Positions 1-12,038 are shown, counted from the first letter of the stretch. The stretch: DNA of 64,000 nucleotides from Elusimicrobia bacterium RIFCSPLOWO2_02_FULL_39_32 (GCA_001800135.1 MGUU01000022.1:39004-103003); one strand, 5' to 3'. The notes: a model not told the origin generated them from the letters alone. Made by a program: numbers and translations.

Positions 1-1715
1 ACAAGACCTCCTAAAATCTCTTCATGGCTTACGTCTCCCCAGCAAAAATTATCTAAAATCGCGCATTTTTTTAGATCTCCTCCCACGCTCACTAAATTGC
101 GCAGAGCTTCATCCATGGCATTGGCTGCCATCCAATAAGGATCCAATTCTCCAAACCTTGGATTAATGCCGTTGGAAACTACAACCCCTTTCCAAGAGCT
201 TAAGTCTGGACGGGAAACACTGGCATCGCTGGGGCCGTTCTGCCTTAATCCTACAAAAGGTTTAATTACGCTGCCTCCCTGCACTTCATGGTCGTACTGT
301 TTTATGATCCATTTTTTGGACGCGATATTCGGCTCTTTTAACAAAGATTTTAAAAGAAAAGAAGGATTTTTATAAAAATTAATTTTAGGAACTTCGCAAA
401 TTTTTTGTTGGGGAAAAATCTTCCAGACCGCTTTTTTCCTAACCTTAGGAATCCCTTTATGCAAAAAATTTAGTTCCAAATCGCATGTTTTTTCACACTT
501 GTAAAAAACTTCCAGTCTGCCGCTATCTGTAAACTCCCCAATCACAGAACATCCCACATCTTCTAAAAGACAGATCTCTTCTAATTTTTTTAAATTTTCT
601 TTAGGCACGGACAAGACCATGCGTTCTTGAGACTCAGAAAGCCAAATTTCCCAGGGTTTTAATCCCTGGTATTTTAAAGGCACATTTTCCAAATAAACTT
701 TTGCCCCGCAACCAGAGGCGAGTTCGCCCACGCTGGAAGAATACCCTCCTGCCCCGCAATCTGTGAGAGCGGAAAAAAGATTTTGATCCCTGGCTCTTAA
801 AATAGCTTCCATGGCTTTTTTTTCCATAATCGCATGGCCGATCTGCACCACGCTTGCGGAAATATCTTTTTCTAGGGCTAGGGAGGAAAATGTGGCTCCA
901 TGAATTCCGTCCCTGCCGGTTTTCCCTCCAATAGATACAATCAGTTCTCCTGCTGAAACTTTCTTTTTAACCTTATCCTTAGGCAAAAAACCAACCGTGC
1001 CACAAAAAACAAGAGGGTTTGCAAAAAACCCTTTATGAAAAAGCACCGCGCCATTGGTTGTAGGAATGCCCATTCTATTCCCATAATCTCTTACGCCCGC
1101 AATCACTCCGGAAAGAATTCTTTCCGGAGGCAAAATATTTTCTTCTAAGCCTCGACTAAAAGAAGCGCCAAATTCACCCACACAAAAAATATCAGTATTT
1201 AAAATTGGTTTTGCTCCTAACCCCACGCCTAAAATATCCCGAATCACTCCGCCAATGCCTGTGCCTGCTCCTCCATAAGGTTCCAGAGCTGAAGGGTGGT
1301 TGTGCGTTTCTACTTTAAAAGCAACCGCCTGTTTTTTGTCAAAACTAATCACGCCCGCATTATCTTCAAACACTGAAAGACAAAACTTCTTTTTTAGTTC
1401 CAGAGTTGCGCGCACAATGGTTTGCTCTAGAAGATCATCATAAACTTTTTCTTTTTTTCCTTCAGAACTTTCTTCAGTATAAAGGATCTCCCCTTTAAAA
1501 GTTTTATGTTTGCAATGTTCAGACCAAGTTTGAGCAATAGTTTCTAGCTCTATGTCCTTGGGCTCTCTGGCTTCAGAACGAAAATAGTTTTGAATGCTAA
1601 GCATTTCTTGCAAAGAAAGGGAAAGCAATTTTTCTTTGGAAAGACGCGACAATGCCTCATGGTTTAGAGAAATAAAAGAAATCGTCTCGGTCGCTGAATT
1701 TTCCAGTTGGTTCAT
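1..1715 (-). CDS. purL: Phosphoribosylformylglycinamidine synthase II (PurL), C-terminal end cut by window edge
   Basis: Frame open on minus strand from ATG (cat 1713-1715) to window edge; translation MNQLENSATETISF...TWSEHCKHKTF...VETHNHPSALEPYGGAGTGIGGVIRD...; ATGA overlap with upstream gene. Not in the ORF track because it runs off the edge. Confidence 0.95.
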   Translation of the reverse strand, partial: MNQLENSATETISFISLNHEALSRLSKEKLLSLSLQEMLSIQNYFRSEAREPKDIELETIAQTWSEHCKHKTFKGEILYTEESSEGKKEKVYDDLLEQTIVRATLELKKKFCLSVFEDNAGVISFDKKQAVAFKVETHNHPSALEPYGGAGTGIGGVIRDILGVGLGAKPILNTDIFCVGEFGASFSRGLEENILPPERILSGVIAGVRDYGNRMGIPTTNGAVLFHKGFFANPLVFCGTVGFLPKDKVKKKVSAGELIVSIGGKTGRDGIHGATFSSLALEKDISASVVQIGHAIMEKKAMEAILRARDQNLFSALTDCGAGGYSSSVGELASGCGAKVYLENVPLKYQGLKPWEIWLSESQERMVLSVPKENLKKLEEICLLEDVGCSVIGEFTDSGRLEVFYKCEKTCDLELNFLHKGIPKVRKKAVWKIFPQQKICEVPKINFYKNPSFLLKSLLKEPNIASKKWIIKQYDHEVQGGSVIKPFVGLRQNGPSDASVSRPDLSSWKGVVVSNGINPRFGELDPYWMAANAMDEALRNLVSVGGDLKKCAILDNFCWGDVSHEEILGGL

Positions 1716-2200
1716 GAATATTTGATAAGCTGGCATTGCTGCACTAAAGGATTTAACAAATGTTGGTTTGCAAAAAAGATTAATTTTTCATCTACACTTT
1801 TCTCTCTTGCTTGAGCGATTTCTTCAAATTCATACCGCATGCCAAAAAAAGCATTTTCAATCGTCATGATATTTAAATCTCGAATCGCTTTTAATACGCT
1901 TTCAGCCACTGGATCTGTGACGCCGGATTTAAACCAAACATCCAAAAAAATAGTTTTAAAATCTTTTGGCTCTGCGTCAATTATAAATTTTTCCGCAATT
2001 GGATCGCACAAAAGCTCTTGAGCTATCCTCTGAATCTCCTCTAAAGAAAAATTTCCTTCCAAACCATATAATGGTTCTATTGTATTACACTCAACATCCC
2101 CTAAACCTGAGGCGCGTAATAAATTTTTTATTTTTTTACAGTTCTGTAAAGAATTTTTTTTAAGAATTGAAGAAACCTCAACTAATACTTTTTTAATCAT
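1712..2200 (-). CDS. purS: PurS-like protein (apparently duplicated PurS module), FGAM synthase small subunit
   Basis: C-terminal half IFLDVWFKSGVTDPVAESVLKAI is PurS-like; N-terminal half LEGNFSLEEIQRIAQELLCDPIAEKFII resembles the N-terminal segment of fused PurS-PurL proteins; sits between purC and purL. Confidence 0.65.
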   Translation of the reverse strand: MIKKVLVEVSSILKKNSLQNCKKIKNLLRASGLGDVECNTIEPLYGLEGNFSLEEIQRIAQELLCDPIAEKFIIDAEPKDFKTIFLDVWFKSGVTDPVAESVLKAIRDLNIMTIENAFFGMRYEFEEIAQAREKSVDEKLIFFANQHLLNPLVQQCQLIKYS

Positions 2201-3101
2201 CTAACTTCCTCGTCCCTGTAATGCGCAAATAAGCTTCCAGATACTTGGCTCTGGTTTTTTCCACAATCTCCTGAGTGAGTTCAGGGATTGGCGGTTCGCG
2301 ATTCCACTGAATAGAATCTAGATAGTCTCTGACAAACTGTTTGTCAAAGGAAACCGGGGAAATCCCTGTCTTATAATCTTTTTTCTCCCAAAACCTGGAA
2401 GAGTCTGGGGTCAAGCACTCATCAATTAAATAAATTTCATTCTCCCCTTTTATCCCTTTTTTAATGCCAAATTCAAATTTCGTGTCCGCTAGAATTAACT
2501 GCTCGGACAAAAGTTTTAAAGAAGCGAGGCGATAAATAGAAATAGAAATTCTTTTTAGCTCCTCACTTAGAGTTTCCCCTAAAATTTTTTTCATCTCTTC
2601 AAAAGAGATATTTTGATCGTGTTTCCCTCCTTCTTCTTTGGTGGCTGGGGTAAAAATAGGTTCTGGAAGTTGTTCCGATTCCTTTAAACCAGAAGGAAGC
2701 GGAACCCCGCACACTTTTCCAGTGGCTCTATATTCTTTCCAGCCTGAACCAGAAAGATATCCTCGCGCCACGCATTCAATAGGAATTTTGTCTGTTTTCC
2801 AAACCAACATGGAGCGTCCTTTAAGAAGCTCCTCATATTTCTTAAGTTGAGCAGGATATTCTTTAACATCTGCAGTAATAAAATGGTTCTTGACATGAGT
2901 TTCCGTTTGCTTAAACCAATAAATAGAGAGCTGATTTAAAATTTTTCCCTTATCCGGGACTAAAGTTGGGAGCACATAATCATAGGCAGAGATCCTGTCT
3001 GAAGAAACAATTAAGAGCTGCTCTCCTAAATCATAGACATCCCGCACTTTCCCGCGAATAAAAAGCGGAAGATCAAGCGCGGGTTGAGAGATTAGATTCA
3101 T
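2193..3101 (-). CDS. purC: SAICAR synthetase
   Basis: FIRGKVRDVYDLGEQLLIVSSDRISAYDYVLPTLVPDKG... typical PurC. Confidence 0.95.
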   Translation of the reverse strand: MNLISQPALDLPLFIRGKVRDVYDLGEQLLIVSSDRISAYDYVLPTLVPDKGKILNQLSIYWFKQTETHVKNHFITADVKEYPAQLKKYEELLKGRSMLVWKTDKIPIECVARGYLSGSGWKEYRATGKVCGVPLPSGLKESEQLPEPIFTPATKEEGGKHDQNISFEEMKKILGETLSEELKRISISIYRLASLKLLSEQLILADTKFEFGIKKGIKGENEIYLIDECLTPDSSRFWEKKDYKTGISPVSFDKQFVRDYLDSIQWNREPPIPELTQEIVEKTRAKYLEAYLRITGTRKLDD

Positions 3102-3169
3102 ACAAAAGAAGCCTTCATTTACCGTTTAAAGTTTCCTTAAACCAAGTGAATGATTTGGGTTAATGTAAA

Positions 3170-4696
3170 TTATTCCCATTCTATAGTTGCCGGCGGTTTG
3201 GAAGATATGTCATAAACCACGCGATTGACTCCTCTAACCTCATTGATGATGCGGTTAGAAATTTTGACCAGTACTTCTCGCGGCAAATCAGCCCAGTCTG
3301 CGGTCATGGCATCTTGAGAAGTAACAGCTCTCACTGCAATCGCTTGTTCATAAGTGCGCGCATCCCCCATCACCCCAACTGAGCGCACAGGAAGCAACAC
3401 TGCAAAAGCCTGCCAGAGTTTTTCATACAAACCGCTGGCGCGAATCTCTTCTTCTATAATTTTATCCGCTAAACGAACTGTCTCTAATTTTTGTTCTGTA
3501 AGTTCTCCTAAGACTCTCACTGCAAGACCTGGCCCTGGGAAAGGATGGCGTCTCAAAATTTCTTCTGGAAGCCCCAGCTCTTTACCCAAAAGCCTCACTT
3601 CATCTTTAAATAAAAACTTTAATGGCTCAAGCAAAGAAAATTTCATTTTTTTGGGAAGCCCTCCCACATTGTGGTGCGTCTTAATCACTGCGGAGGGCCC
3701 TCTCACGGATTGGCTTTCAATCAGATCCGGATAAAGAGTGCCTTGCACTAAAAAATTGAATTCCCCTAATTTTTTAGATTCGGATTCAAAGACCCGGATG
3801 AATTCCCTGCCAATAATCTTTCTCTTTTTTTCTGGATGAGTCACGCCTTTTAATTTTTTTAAAAATCTCTTTCTGGCATCTACAGTTTGAAGCGCTTCCT
3901 TAAATTTCTTGCCAAAAATATTTTTTACTCTTTCTTCTTCTCCATGCCGCAAAAGCCCGTTATCTACAAAGATACAGTTTAATTGTTTCCCTATCGCTTG
4001 ATAAACTAAGCTGGAAGCTACTGCAGAGTCCACCCCTCCGGAAAGAGCGCACAAAACCTTTTTAGTTCCAACCTTTTCTTTAATATGTTGAATTTCTCTT
4101 TGCACAAAAGAAGAAATTTCCCAATCCCCTTTTTCCGCGCAGATCCTAAATAAAAAATTAGAAAGAATCTCCTTGCCTTGAGGGGTATGCATCACCTCTG
4201 GATGAAACTGAACTCCATAAAGCTTTTGTTCCACATTTGCCATTGCAGCTTGCAGAGAGCTTGCGCTTTTAGCCAGCCTGACAAAACCTTTTGGCAAAAC
4301 CTTGACTTCATCCCCATGGCTCATCCAGACAGACAGCTCTTTTGGCAGCCCTTGAAAAAGCAAAGATTCAGTTTCCACAAAAATTTCTGCATGGCCAAAT
4401 TCCCGAACCTGAGCTCTCTCTACTTTTCCACCAGAGGCATGAGCTAAAAGCTGCATCCCATAACAGATTCCTAAAACAGGAACATCCAGACTAAAAAAAT
4501 CCTTATAACAACTGGGGGAACCATTTCCATGCACGCTGGCAGGCCCTCCAGAAAGAATAATTCCTTTAGGATTTTTCGCTTTTATTTCAGCTGGAGAAAC
4601 TGTATAAGGAAAAATTTCACAATAAACTTTTAATTCTCGCACTCTGCGAGCGATTAACTGCGTGGTTTGAGAACCAAAATCAAGGATAACAATCAC
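3170..4696 (-). CDS. guaA: GMP synthase (glutamine-hydrolysing)
   Basis: GATase [17 protein letters not shown]-loop, C-terminal KPPATIEWE. Confidence 0.97.
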   Translation of the reverse strand: MIVILDFGSQTTQLIARRVRELKVYCEIFPYTVSPAEIKAKNPKGIILSGGPASVHGNGSPSCYKDFFSLDVPVLGICYGMQLLAHASGGKVERAQVREFGHAEIFVETESLLFQGLPKELSVWMSHGDEVKVLPKGFVRLAKSASSLQAAMANVEQKLYGVQFHPEVMHTPQGKEILSNFLFRICAEKGDWEISSFVQREIQHIKEKVGTKKVLCALSGGVDSAVASSLVYQAIGKQLNCIFVDNGLLRHGEEERVKNIFGKKFKEALQTVDARKRFLKKLKGVTHPEKKRKIIGREFIRVFESESKKLGEFNFLVQGTLYPDLIESQSVRGPSAVIKTHHNVGGLPKKMKFSLLEPLKFLFKDEVRLLGKELGLPEEILRRHPFPGPGLAVRVLGELTEQKLETVRLADKIIEEEIRASGLYEKLWQAFAVLLPVRSVGVMGDARTYEQAIAVRAVTSQDAMTADWADLPREVLVKISNRIINEVRGVNRVVYDISSKPPATIEWE

Positions 4697-5223
4697 TGGA
4701 GACGGGAAAGAGCTTTGCGAAAGCCTTCGAGTTCTAATTTTTTTGCTTTAGACTCAACTTGAGATTTCATTTTTGATTTGTATTGAACCACCTTGTTTTC
4801 AATTCTTTTATCAGAAAGAGCTAAAATTTTGCAAGCTAAAAGAGCTGCGTTTTTAGCCCCATTGATAGCCACTGTAGCCACAGGCACCCCTTCAGGCATC
4901 TGCACGATAGAGAGCAATGAATCTAATCCATTCAATTTAGAAGTTTTAATTGGCACCCCAATCACTGGCAAAGATGTTAAAGCAGCCACCATGCCGGGCA
5001 AATGAGCAGATCCGCCTGCTCCAGCCAATATTACTTTAATCCCTCTTTTTTTAGCTTGGCTTGCGTAACGCGCCATGCGTTTAGGAGTTCTGTGCGCAGA
5101 AACAATTGTAAGTTCATATGGAACTTTAAATGAATCAAAAAGTTCAGCCGCAGATTTCATGATTGGAAGATCAGAATCGCTTCCCATAATAATAGCTGCT
5201 AACGCTTTCTGATTATTTTGCAT
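4693..5223 (-). CDS. purE: N5-carboxyaminoimidazole ribonucleotide mutase
   Basis: [17 protein letters not shown]...SAHRTPKRM...[15 protein letters not shown]. Confidence 0.96.
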   Translation of the reverse strand: MQNNQKALAAIIMGSDSDLPIMKSAAELFDSFKVPYELTIVSAHRTPKRMARYASQAKKRGIKVILAGAGGSAHLPGMVAALTSLPVIGVPIKTSKLNGLDSLLSIVQMPEGVPVATVAINGAKNAALLACKILALSDKRIENKVVQYKSKMKSQVESKAKKLELEGFRKALSRLQ

Positions 5224-6385
5224 CAGGCACCAGCGGTAAAACTTTAATGAGCTGCTGCACTTTTCCTGCTTTTTCTAAAGCTTCTTCTACTGTAGGCGCT
5301 AAAATAGTTAGATGGCCAAGTTTTCTTCTTTTCTTTAAATATTTTTTTCCATAAAGGTGCAGTTTCACTCCTGGAATCGCAAGAACATCTTTGATGCCTT
5401 CAATTGTGTAGGGATGCTCTTCTTCTCCTTCTCCAATAATATTTAGCATCACGCACGGGCTTAAAAGCAAAGGAGGCACTAAAGGAAGATTTAAAACAGA
5501 CCTTAAATGAAGTTCAAATTGGGAATGGTCGCATGCTTCAATTGTGTAATGACCAGAATTGTGTGGCCTGGGAGCGATCTCATTAATTAAGAGTTCCCCA
5601 TTTGCGCAAAGGAAGAGTTCCACGCCAAAAACTCCCACCCCATTTAAAGATTCAATCGCGCGTTTTGCGATTCTTTGCGCCTGCTCAATGATGGCTTTTG
5701 AAATTTGCGCAGGCACAATCGTCATTTTTAGCATATGTTCCTCATGAATATTTTCTACCACAGGATAAGCTTGGATTTCGCCTTCAAAATTACGAGCCAC
5801 CATTACGGAAAGCTCTTTAATGAATGGAACAAACTTTTCCAACATATATTTTCTTTGAGAAAGGTTTCCATTCAAAGAATGGGTAAACAATAAACTAGAG
5901 AGGTCGTCAATCTGTTTTAAAGTAAAGTTCCCTCTGCCATCATAAGAATCTTTTCTTAATTTTAAAATCGCGGGAAAATGAATTTGAGAAATACATTCAG
6001 CCAAATGTTCTCTGGAAAGGATTTCAAAAAATTCAGGAACAGGGATATCATAAGTTTTAAGATATTGTTTCTGTAAAAATTTATCTTGAATGATCCGTAA
6101 AGTTTCAGGAGCAGGAAAAATTTTAAACCCCTCTATCTCTAAAGTTTTTAAAATTTCAGTATCTCCTAACTCAATTTCATAAGTAAGAATATCGCAGCTT
6201 TCCGCAAGCTCACGAAGCGCGTTTTGATTTTTAAAATCAGCCACAATTTGTTTAGTGGCAACAGCGGCTGCCGGACAATGAGGCGTAGGATCTAAGACCA
6301 CAATCTCTATCGCCATCCGCCTTGCTTCTTGGGCAATCATTTTACCGATTTGCCCTCCTCCGATAATACCAACAATAGTATTCAT
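5213..6385 (-). CDS. purK: N5-carboxyaminoimidazole ribonucleotide synthase
   Basis: [19 protein letters not shown]...; ATP-grasp [18 protein letters not shown]; overlaps purE. Confidence 0.95.
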   Translation of the reverse strand: MNTIVGIIGGGQIGKMIAQEARRMAIEIVVLDPTPHCPAAAVATKQIVADFKNQNALRELAESCDILTYEIELGDTEILKTLEIEGFKIFPAPETLRIIQDKFLQKQYLKTYDIPVPEFFEILSREHLAECISQIHFPAILKLRKDSYDGRGNFTLKQIDDLSSLLFTHSLNGNLSQRKYMLEKFVPFIKELSVMVARNFEGEIQAYPVVENIHEEHMLKMTIVPAQISKAIIEQAQRIAKRAIESLNGVGVFGVELFLCANGELLINEIAPRPHNSGHYTIEACDHSQFELHLRSVLNLPLVPPLLLSPCVMLNIIGEGEEEHPYTIEGIKDVLAIPGVKLHLYGKKYLKKRRKLGHLTILAPTVEEALEKAGKVQQLIKVLPLVPDAK

Positions 6386-6453
6386 TGTTTATTTGCGAAC
6401 CAAAAATCCAAAAACCAAAATTTCAAATTCAAATAATCTTCTCATCATAAATT

Positions 6454-7647
6454 TTATTTACCCATGCCTAACTTCTGCGCTTTTTGATAAACTTTTCCTT
6501 CGCTCTTTATATCCGGAGCAATAATAATTTCAACCAATTGCATCTCCTTGATGTTGCGCGCTCCTAAAGAACCCATGGCCACTTTTAAAGCTCCAACTAA
6601 ATTTTGCGTTCCATCATCCACATTTGCAGGGCCTAAAAGAATTTCTCTTAACAACGCGGTGGTTCCCACCCAAACGCGCGTTCCTCTGGGAAGATAACGA
6701 TCCGGCATGGCCATGCCCCAATGATACCCCTTCCCAGGAGACTCTGTTGCTTTTGCAAGGCCTGAACCAATCATCACAGCGTCTGCGCCGGAAGCGATCG
6801 CTTTACAAATATCCCCGCTTGTGACCATGCCGCCATCCGTTATAATAGAAATATATTTTCCGGTTTTTTTAAAATAAAAATCTCGGGCTTGAGCGCAATC
6901 CACCGTAGAAGTCACTTGCGGAACTCCCATGCCTAAAACACCTCTTGTGGTGCAGGCAGCTCCTGGACCAATCCCTACCAAAATCCCAGAGGCTCCGGTT
7001 TCCATTAAAGCCAAAGCCTGATCGTAGGTAACGCAATTGCCGATTACAACAGCCATTTTCTTTTTTAAATTTTTACAAATTCTTGCAAAATCCACAGAAG
7101 CGTATTTGGAAGATTCATGGCGCACGCTGGTAACTGTGGATTGGATAAAAAATAGATCCGCTCCAGCCTCCAAAGCAATTTCCGCAAAGCGTTCCGCTCG
7201 TTTTGGTATTGCGGATAGTGCGACTGGAACCCCTGCTTTTTTAATTTGCTGAATTCGAAGTTTAAGCAGCTCTTCTTTGATAGGCTCTCTATAAATCTGC
7301 TGCAAAAGGTTCGTGACTTCATCTGGTTTTGCAGTTACAATTTTCTTTAAGATTTCCTGAGGTTTTTCATATCTGGTTTGAATCCCTTCAGAATTTAAAA
7401 CCGCTAACCCGCCGCAATGCCCCATCTCAATAGCGAAATTAACATCTACCACTCCATCCATGGCGCTGGCAATAATTGGAATCTTAAGATTAACATCTCC
7501 AATTTTACTGACCACATCCACTTCTTCCGGATCAATGGTAACTAACCCAGGCACAAGCGCCACCTCATCAAAACCATAAGCTCTTCTTGCTTCCCGATCT
7601 TTTCCTATAAAAAATGCCATAGTTTCTCCTCTAAATGTGTGGCGCAA
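6454..7647 (-). CDS. IMP dehydrogenase-related protein, GuaB3 type (no CBS domains); likely start at internal Met 7620
   Basis: GKDREARRAYGFDEVALVPGLVTIDPEEVD...IIASAMDGVVD...GGLAVLNSEGIQTRYE; GIGPGAACTTR. Confidence 0.85.
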   Translation of the reverse strand: MRHTFRGETMAFFIGKDREARRAYGFDEVALVPGLVTIDPEEVDVVSKIGDVNLKIPIIASAMDGVVDVNFAIEMGHCGGLAVLNSEGIQTRYEKPQEILKKIVTAKPDEVTNLLQQIYREPIKEELLKLRIQQIKKAGVPVALSAIPKRAERFAEIALEAGADLFFIQSTVTSVRHESSKYASVDFARICKNLKKKMAVVIGNCVTYDQALALMETGASGILVGIGPGAACTTRGVLGMGVPQVTSTVDCAQARDFYFKKTGKYISIITDGGMVTSGDICKAIASGADAVMIGSGLAKATESPGKGYHWGMAMPDRYLPRGTRVWVGTTALLREILLGPANVDDGTQNLVGALKVAMGSLGARNIKEMQLVEIIIAPDIKSEGKVYQKAQKLGMGK

Positions 7648-7692
7648 ACCCTTCTAATTCGTTGTTTGCGCCAGCCTGATTTTTCTTAAAAT

Positions 7693-8256
7693 CTATTTAA
7701 CCAATTTTGGAAGAGTAATCTCTTTTTGCTTTTGATACTTGCCTTTTTTGTCAGCGTAAGAAACTTCACAAATCTCATCGCTTTCTAAAAAAAGAACCTG
7801 AGCAATTCCCTCATTGGCATAAATTTTTGCTGGCAGCGGTGTAGTATTAGAAATTTCTAAAGTGACAAAACCTTCCCATTCCGGCTCAAAAGGGGTTACA
7901 TTCACAATGATTCCACAACGCGCATACGTGGATTTTCCCAAACAAATTGTAATCACGTTGCGTGGAATTCTAAAATATTCTACTGTTCTCGCCAAGGCAA
8001 AAGAATTAGGTGGAATCGTAATATAAGTGTCTGTGGCAATATCTATAAAAGCTTTAGGATCAAATGCTTTTGGATCCACAGTTGCGCCATACGCGTTGGT
8101 AAATACTTTAAAGTCCCTGCCCACTCGAATGTCATATCCATAAGAAGAAACACCGTATGAAATCACTCCTTGATTGACCTGACCTTCTTGAAAAGGTTCG
8201 ATCATGCCAAACTCTTTTGCCATTTTTTTAATCCACCCATCTGATTTAACAGACAT
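7693..8256 (-). CDS. dcd: dCTP deaminase (ORF extends to 8307; likely start MSVKSDGW at 8256)
   Basis: [14 protein letters not shown]...[14 protein letters not shown]...[23 protein letters not shown]. Confidence 0.93.
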   Translation of the reverse strand: MSVKSDGWIKKMAKEFGMIEPFQEGQVNQGVISYGVSSYGYDIRVGRDFKVFTNAYGATVDPKAFDPKAFIDIATDTYITIPPNSFALARTVEYFRIPRNVITICLGKSTYARCGIIVNVTPFEPEWEGFVTLEISNTTPLPAKIYANEGIAQVLFLESDEICEVSYADKKGKYQKQKEITLPKLVK

Positions 8257-8273
8257 AATTTTTCTCCTTTGAT

Positions 8274-11200
8274 TTAACCGCAGCGGGAATAACCGCAATC
8301 TTTGCAAACTGCGCAGCCATTTTCAAAAATTAAATTGACTCCGCAATCCGGACATACTCCAACAAAATCTCTTGTAGGACCATACTCTCTTTTAGGAGGA
8401 TCTTGAACCATAGGCGCAGGATTTTTAATTTCCGGAGCTGCCTGAGCTTTGTCCGCAAGAGAGGTTTTGGCAAAATCTAATTTTAGCTGCTTAACAAATT
8501 TTATAGGTTCTGGCAATGTGGAAGCCCGCGGATAAGCTTTTTGCGGATTAAATGAATCTCCATACAAATAGCGTCCTAAAGCAAGAGCGATTCCTTGAGC
8601 CACAGTAGTCACGCAAACCACAGTATCATCTACAGAACGGTCAAACGCCACTTCTCTGGTTCTTACCCTCCACATCTGTTCAATCACTTCTCTGGGATCT
8701 ATGGCTGCTCTTAAAAGCAGGCTGGCCAGCCTGCCAGTGACCTCTGCTTCCGCATCCAAAGATTTTACAAAAACTTCGCAAAGCCCCAGCTCGTCTTCAT
8801 TGATGGTCACATAAATTGGACCGCGCGGGGTCTCAATTCTTTCTGTACGGCCTTCAGTGACTTTAGGCCGTTTTCTAGAGGGCAAAGGATGAGCGGAACC
8901 TGCTCCTCCTGCCTTGGCAAGATTTTCTTTTTCCTTTCTTTTTACTTCCTCATCCGTAATCAAAACCCCTTCTCTGGAACCTTCCCGATAAACTGTAATG
9001 CCTTTGCATCCCATTTTCCAAGCAAGGAAATAGATTTTTTCCACATCCTCTTCAGTAGAATCCCGGTGAATGTTCACTGTGGATGAAATGGAATGGTCAA
9101 TATGCTTTTGAATGGTTGCCTGCATATAGACTCTTTTTTCTGGAGCGATATGGTGAGCTGTAACAAAAAATTCCGGCAGTTGAGAATCGTCTTTTAAATT
9201 AAATCTTTTCATGTAGCGGTCCACCAAAGGATGATAGACTTTAAAAAATTCCTGACTTAAAGACTCTGAACGCCTCACATAAGAAAGATCAAAGATAGGT
9301 TCAACCCCGCTGGTCGTGCCTGCCAAAGCTGCTCCAGAACCCACTGGGGGCACTGTAAGCACAGCCACATTTCTTAATCCATGAGCCTCCACTCTTTTTA
9401 ACACATTTGAATCAAGCCTTTGAATAAATGGGGACTTTAAATGCTGCTCTGAATCATAAAGTTTAAAAACCCCTTTTTCTAGTCCAATGTTCACGCTCTC
9501 ATCATAGGCGAAATTTTTGATCCGCTCAAAAAGATGATCCACAAAACTAATCGCTTGATCCGTATCGTACTTTAACCGCATTTGGCAAAGCATGTCGCCT
9601 AAGCCAGTAAAACCAAGACCAATTCTGCGAGAAGAAACTGAAGCTTCAGTTTGAGCTTTTAAAGGATGTTTATCTGCGTTGTAATCTAAAACATTGTCTA
9701 AAAATCTTACGCCATATCGAGCTGCTTTTTCTAAAGCGGTCCAATTCACTCTGGAATTTTCCGTAAATTCTTCTTCCACAAACTTAGAAAGATTAATATT
9801 GCCTAAGCAGCAATCCCCATACCCCTCCAATGGAATTTCTCCGCAATTGCCAGTGACAATCCCATTAAAAATTAAGGAATGGTTATAAAACTGAGTTGCA
9901 TCATAAACCGCTTCCTCGCCCGCATAAGTAATAGAGCTCACTTTTGCTAAAAATTTCTCTTTTTTTCTGGAGAAACTAAACTTCCTTTCCTTAAACCATT
10001 GTTGAAACTTCTCACTTTTTTCTTTTTGCAAGAATCCAATCTTTTGCATAAAATAAACTACATTCTCGCCATGCAGCCTTAAACTATAGCACTGACTAGA
10101 AGTGTATTCCCGTTTTTCTCCTGCTCGGGTAGTGTAGAAAAATTTTGACGGCATATTTCTCTTTTCTTGATAAATCCGACAAAAAATTCCAAAATTAGAA
10201 AGTAAAACCTGAATCTCTTTTAAAAAACTCAGATTAATGGAAGTAAGCGAAAGTGCGATCTCATCTTTTTTCCTCTTGCGAGTCCAGACACTGCCATCCG
10301 CGCTAAAGAGGCCCTGCAAATAGCCGCGCACGCAATCTTTAGTTCCTTGCCATACTAACTCAGGCACTTTTAATTTGGATTCCTTAGAAAAAGAATAGAG
10401 TTCTTTAAAAATTCTGGCTAATCTAACCGACCCAATTCTTATTTTTTTAAGTTCTGGCATTTCTTGAATTGCAAGGGAACTATTTCTTGAAATCCATTCC
10501 GGATCCCTATCTAAACGAGCATAATCTGCGCTGATCACACTTTCAGCCGCCCTATGCACTTCCTCAATAACTTCCTGGTTCTCATTCCACAATTCAATCA
10601 GAGCTTTTTTATCGCCAAAAGTGCCGTCTCCAGCGATCAGTCCGGAAACCAAACCAAGCTCGTAATAGCCAGTTTGCCCAAACTGTCCTTCGCCAGATTG
10701 AATTAAAAGAATTTCTCCTTCCTTAATCTCTTTTAATTTTTTCTTTTCTATATTAAACTTTGTAATGTTTCTTTTTTTCCCATCTTCATAAGAAACATGA
10801 TAAGGTTTAGCCACATAAAACTCATGCCAATCTGTTGCTTTAATTTCATAACCAGCATCTGTTTCCAGTTTATACACTTTTGCTTTATCCGAAGTTTTAA
10901 AGATAGGGGTGCTGGTTGTTGTAGCTGCGCCATAAAGGTCAGATTTACCATCTGTCCTTTTATCTATAGTTACTGTCAATGGTTTCGCTTCCGCGTAAAG
11001 CTCTTTGACTTGAACCAATCCATGTTCAGTATGAATTCTTGTATCGCCAGTTACACAAGGATTAGTGGAAATCACCTCCATGCCATTATATTCTGAGGTA
11101 GATTCTTTTTTAATGGAATCCCAAAAAAGCACTCCAGGCTCTGCCCAGTCTCTTGCGCCTTTAACCAGCTCTTTCCACACTTCCCGAGCCCGCACTTTGC

Positions 11201-12038
11201 GAGTCACCCTGACTTTTTCATTTTCAAAATAAAGCTCAAAATCTTCATCTTTTTCAACCGCTTTCATTAAAGCATCTGATACCCTTACGGAAATATTGGC
11301 AAAACGCACGGTTCTTAAATCTCTTTTCACCCGCACAAAGTCCAGAATGTCTGGATGAGAATCGCGCGTGGTAATCATCAAAGCGCCTCTTCTGCCAGAT
11401 TGGCCAATGGTGCCTGTAGTCAAAGAAAATAGATCCATAAAAGAAACTGAACCCGTGCTGGTCAATGCCGCGTTATTGACCCGAGCGCCTTTTGGACGCA
11501 AAATAGAAATGTCAGTGCCCACTCCACCGCCATAGGAATAGGTTCTAGCCGCTTCTTTCATCCAATCAAAAATAGCTTCCAACCGATCCTCTTTTACAGG
11601 GATCACATAACAATTTAATAAGGTAACGTTTCTTGGGTTGCCAGCTCCAAAAAGAATCCTTCCTCCTGGAATAAATCTAAAATCTGATAAAAGCCAATAA
11701 AATTTTTCTTGCCATTCATTTCTTAACGCTTCATTCTCTTCTACGCTGGCCAGCTCCCTAGCCACTCTTTGCCACATCTCCACCGGTGTTTTTTCTACGA
11801 CCCGGCCGCTTCTATCGCGGAGAGCATATTTGTCTAAAAAGACTCTGCATCTTAAAATATCGTCATTAAAAAATTCTTTTGTTTCTTGAGTTAACGGAGC
11901 TGGAGTTAAAGCCACTTCTTCTTCTAATGGGAGATTGGGAACTGATGGGCTCACTTCCTCTGAACTGTTACTAGAATTTACCCTGCCTTCTAAGGGTGGA
12001 TTCATAAGCGTTTTTTCCTCCTTGAAATTAATTGGCAA
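8274..12038 (-). CDS. nrdJ: Vitamin B12-dependent (class II) ribonucleoside-diphosphate reductase containing an intein
   Basis: Extein [39 protein letters not shown]-terminal CPDCG...[10 protein letters not shown] zinc-ribbon-like tail; intein inside. Confidence 0.95.
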   Translation of the reverse strand: MPINFKEEKTLMNPPLEGRVNSSNSSEEVSPSVPNLPLEEEVALTPAPLTQETKEFFNDDILRCRVFLDKYALRDRSGRVVEKTPVEMWQRVARELASVEENEALRNEWQEKFYWLLSDFRFIPGGRILFGAGNPRNVTLLNCYVIPVKEDRLEAIFDWMKEAARTYSYGGGVGTDISILRPKGARVNNAALTSTGSVSFMDLFSLTTGTIGQSGRRGALMITTRDSHPDILDFVRVKRDLRTVRFANISVRVSDALMKAVEKDEDFELYFENEKVRVTRKVRAREVWKELVKGARDWAEPGVLFWDSIKKESTSEYNGMEVISTNPCVTGDTRIHTEHGLVQVKELYAEAKPLTVTIDKRTDGKSDLYGAATTTSTPIFKTSDKAKVYKLETDAGYEIKATDWHEFYVAKPYHVSYEDGKKRNITKFNIEKKKLKEIKEGEILLIQSGEGQFGQTGYYELGLVSGLIAGDGTFGDKKALIELWNENQEVIEEVHRAAESVISADYARLDRDPEWISRNSSLAIQEMPELKKIRIGSVRLARIFKELYSFSKESKLKVPELVWQGTKDCVRGYLQGLFSADGSVWTRKRKKDEIALSLTSINLSFLKEIQVLLSNFGIFCRIYQEKRNMPSKFFYTTRAGEKREYTSSQCYSLRLHGENVVYFMQKIGFLQKEKSEKFQQWFKERKFSFSRKKEKFLAKVSSITYAGEEAVYDATQFYNHSLIFNGIVTGNCGEIPLEGYGDCCLGNINLSKFVEEEFTENSRVNWTALEKAARYGVRFLDNVLDYNADKHPLKAQTEASVSSRRIGLGFTGLGDMLCQMRLKYDTDQAISFVDHLFERIKNFAYDESVNIGLEKGVFKLYDSEQHLKSPFIQRLDSNVLKRVEAHGLRNVAVLTVPPVGSGAALAGTTSGVEPIFDLSYVRRSESLSQEFFKVYHPLVDRYMKRFNLKDDSQLPEFFVTAHHIAPEKRVYMQATIQKHIDHSISSTVNIHRDSTEEDVEKIYFLAWKMGCKGITVYREGSREGVLITDEEVKRKEKENLAKAGGAGSAHPLPSRKRPKVTEGRTERIETPRGPIYVTINEDELGLCEVFVKSLDAEAEVTGRLASLLLRAAIDPREVIEQMWRVRTREVAFDRSVDDTVVCVTTVAQGIALALGRYLYGDSFNPQKAYPRASTLPEPIKFVKQLKLDFAKTSLADKAQAAPEIKNPAPMVQDPPKREYGPTRDFVGVCPDCGVNLIFENGCAVCKDCGYSRCG
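9846..11057 (-). mobile_element. Intein with LAGLIDADG (dodecapeptide) homing endonuclease domain, 404 aa, in NrdJ
   Basis: Starts [20 protein letters not shown] (block A), block [11 protein letters not shown], endonuclease motifs [12 protein letters not shown] and [12 protein letters not shown], ends FNGIVTGN followed by Cys (+1). Cys1 codon at 11055-11057, terminal Asn codon at 9846-9848. Confidence 0.95.

Noticed and set aside
166-375. Plus-strand ORF of 69 aa
   Set aside because: Antisense to purL, whose minus-strand frame is open and clearly homologous.
3354-3734. Plus-strand ORF of 126 aa
   Set aside because: Antisense to guaA; composition is a reverse-frame artefact.
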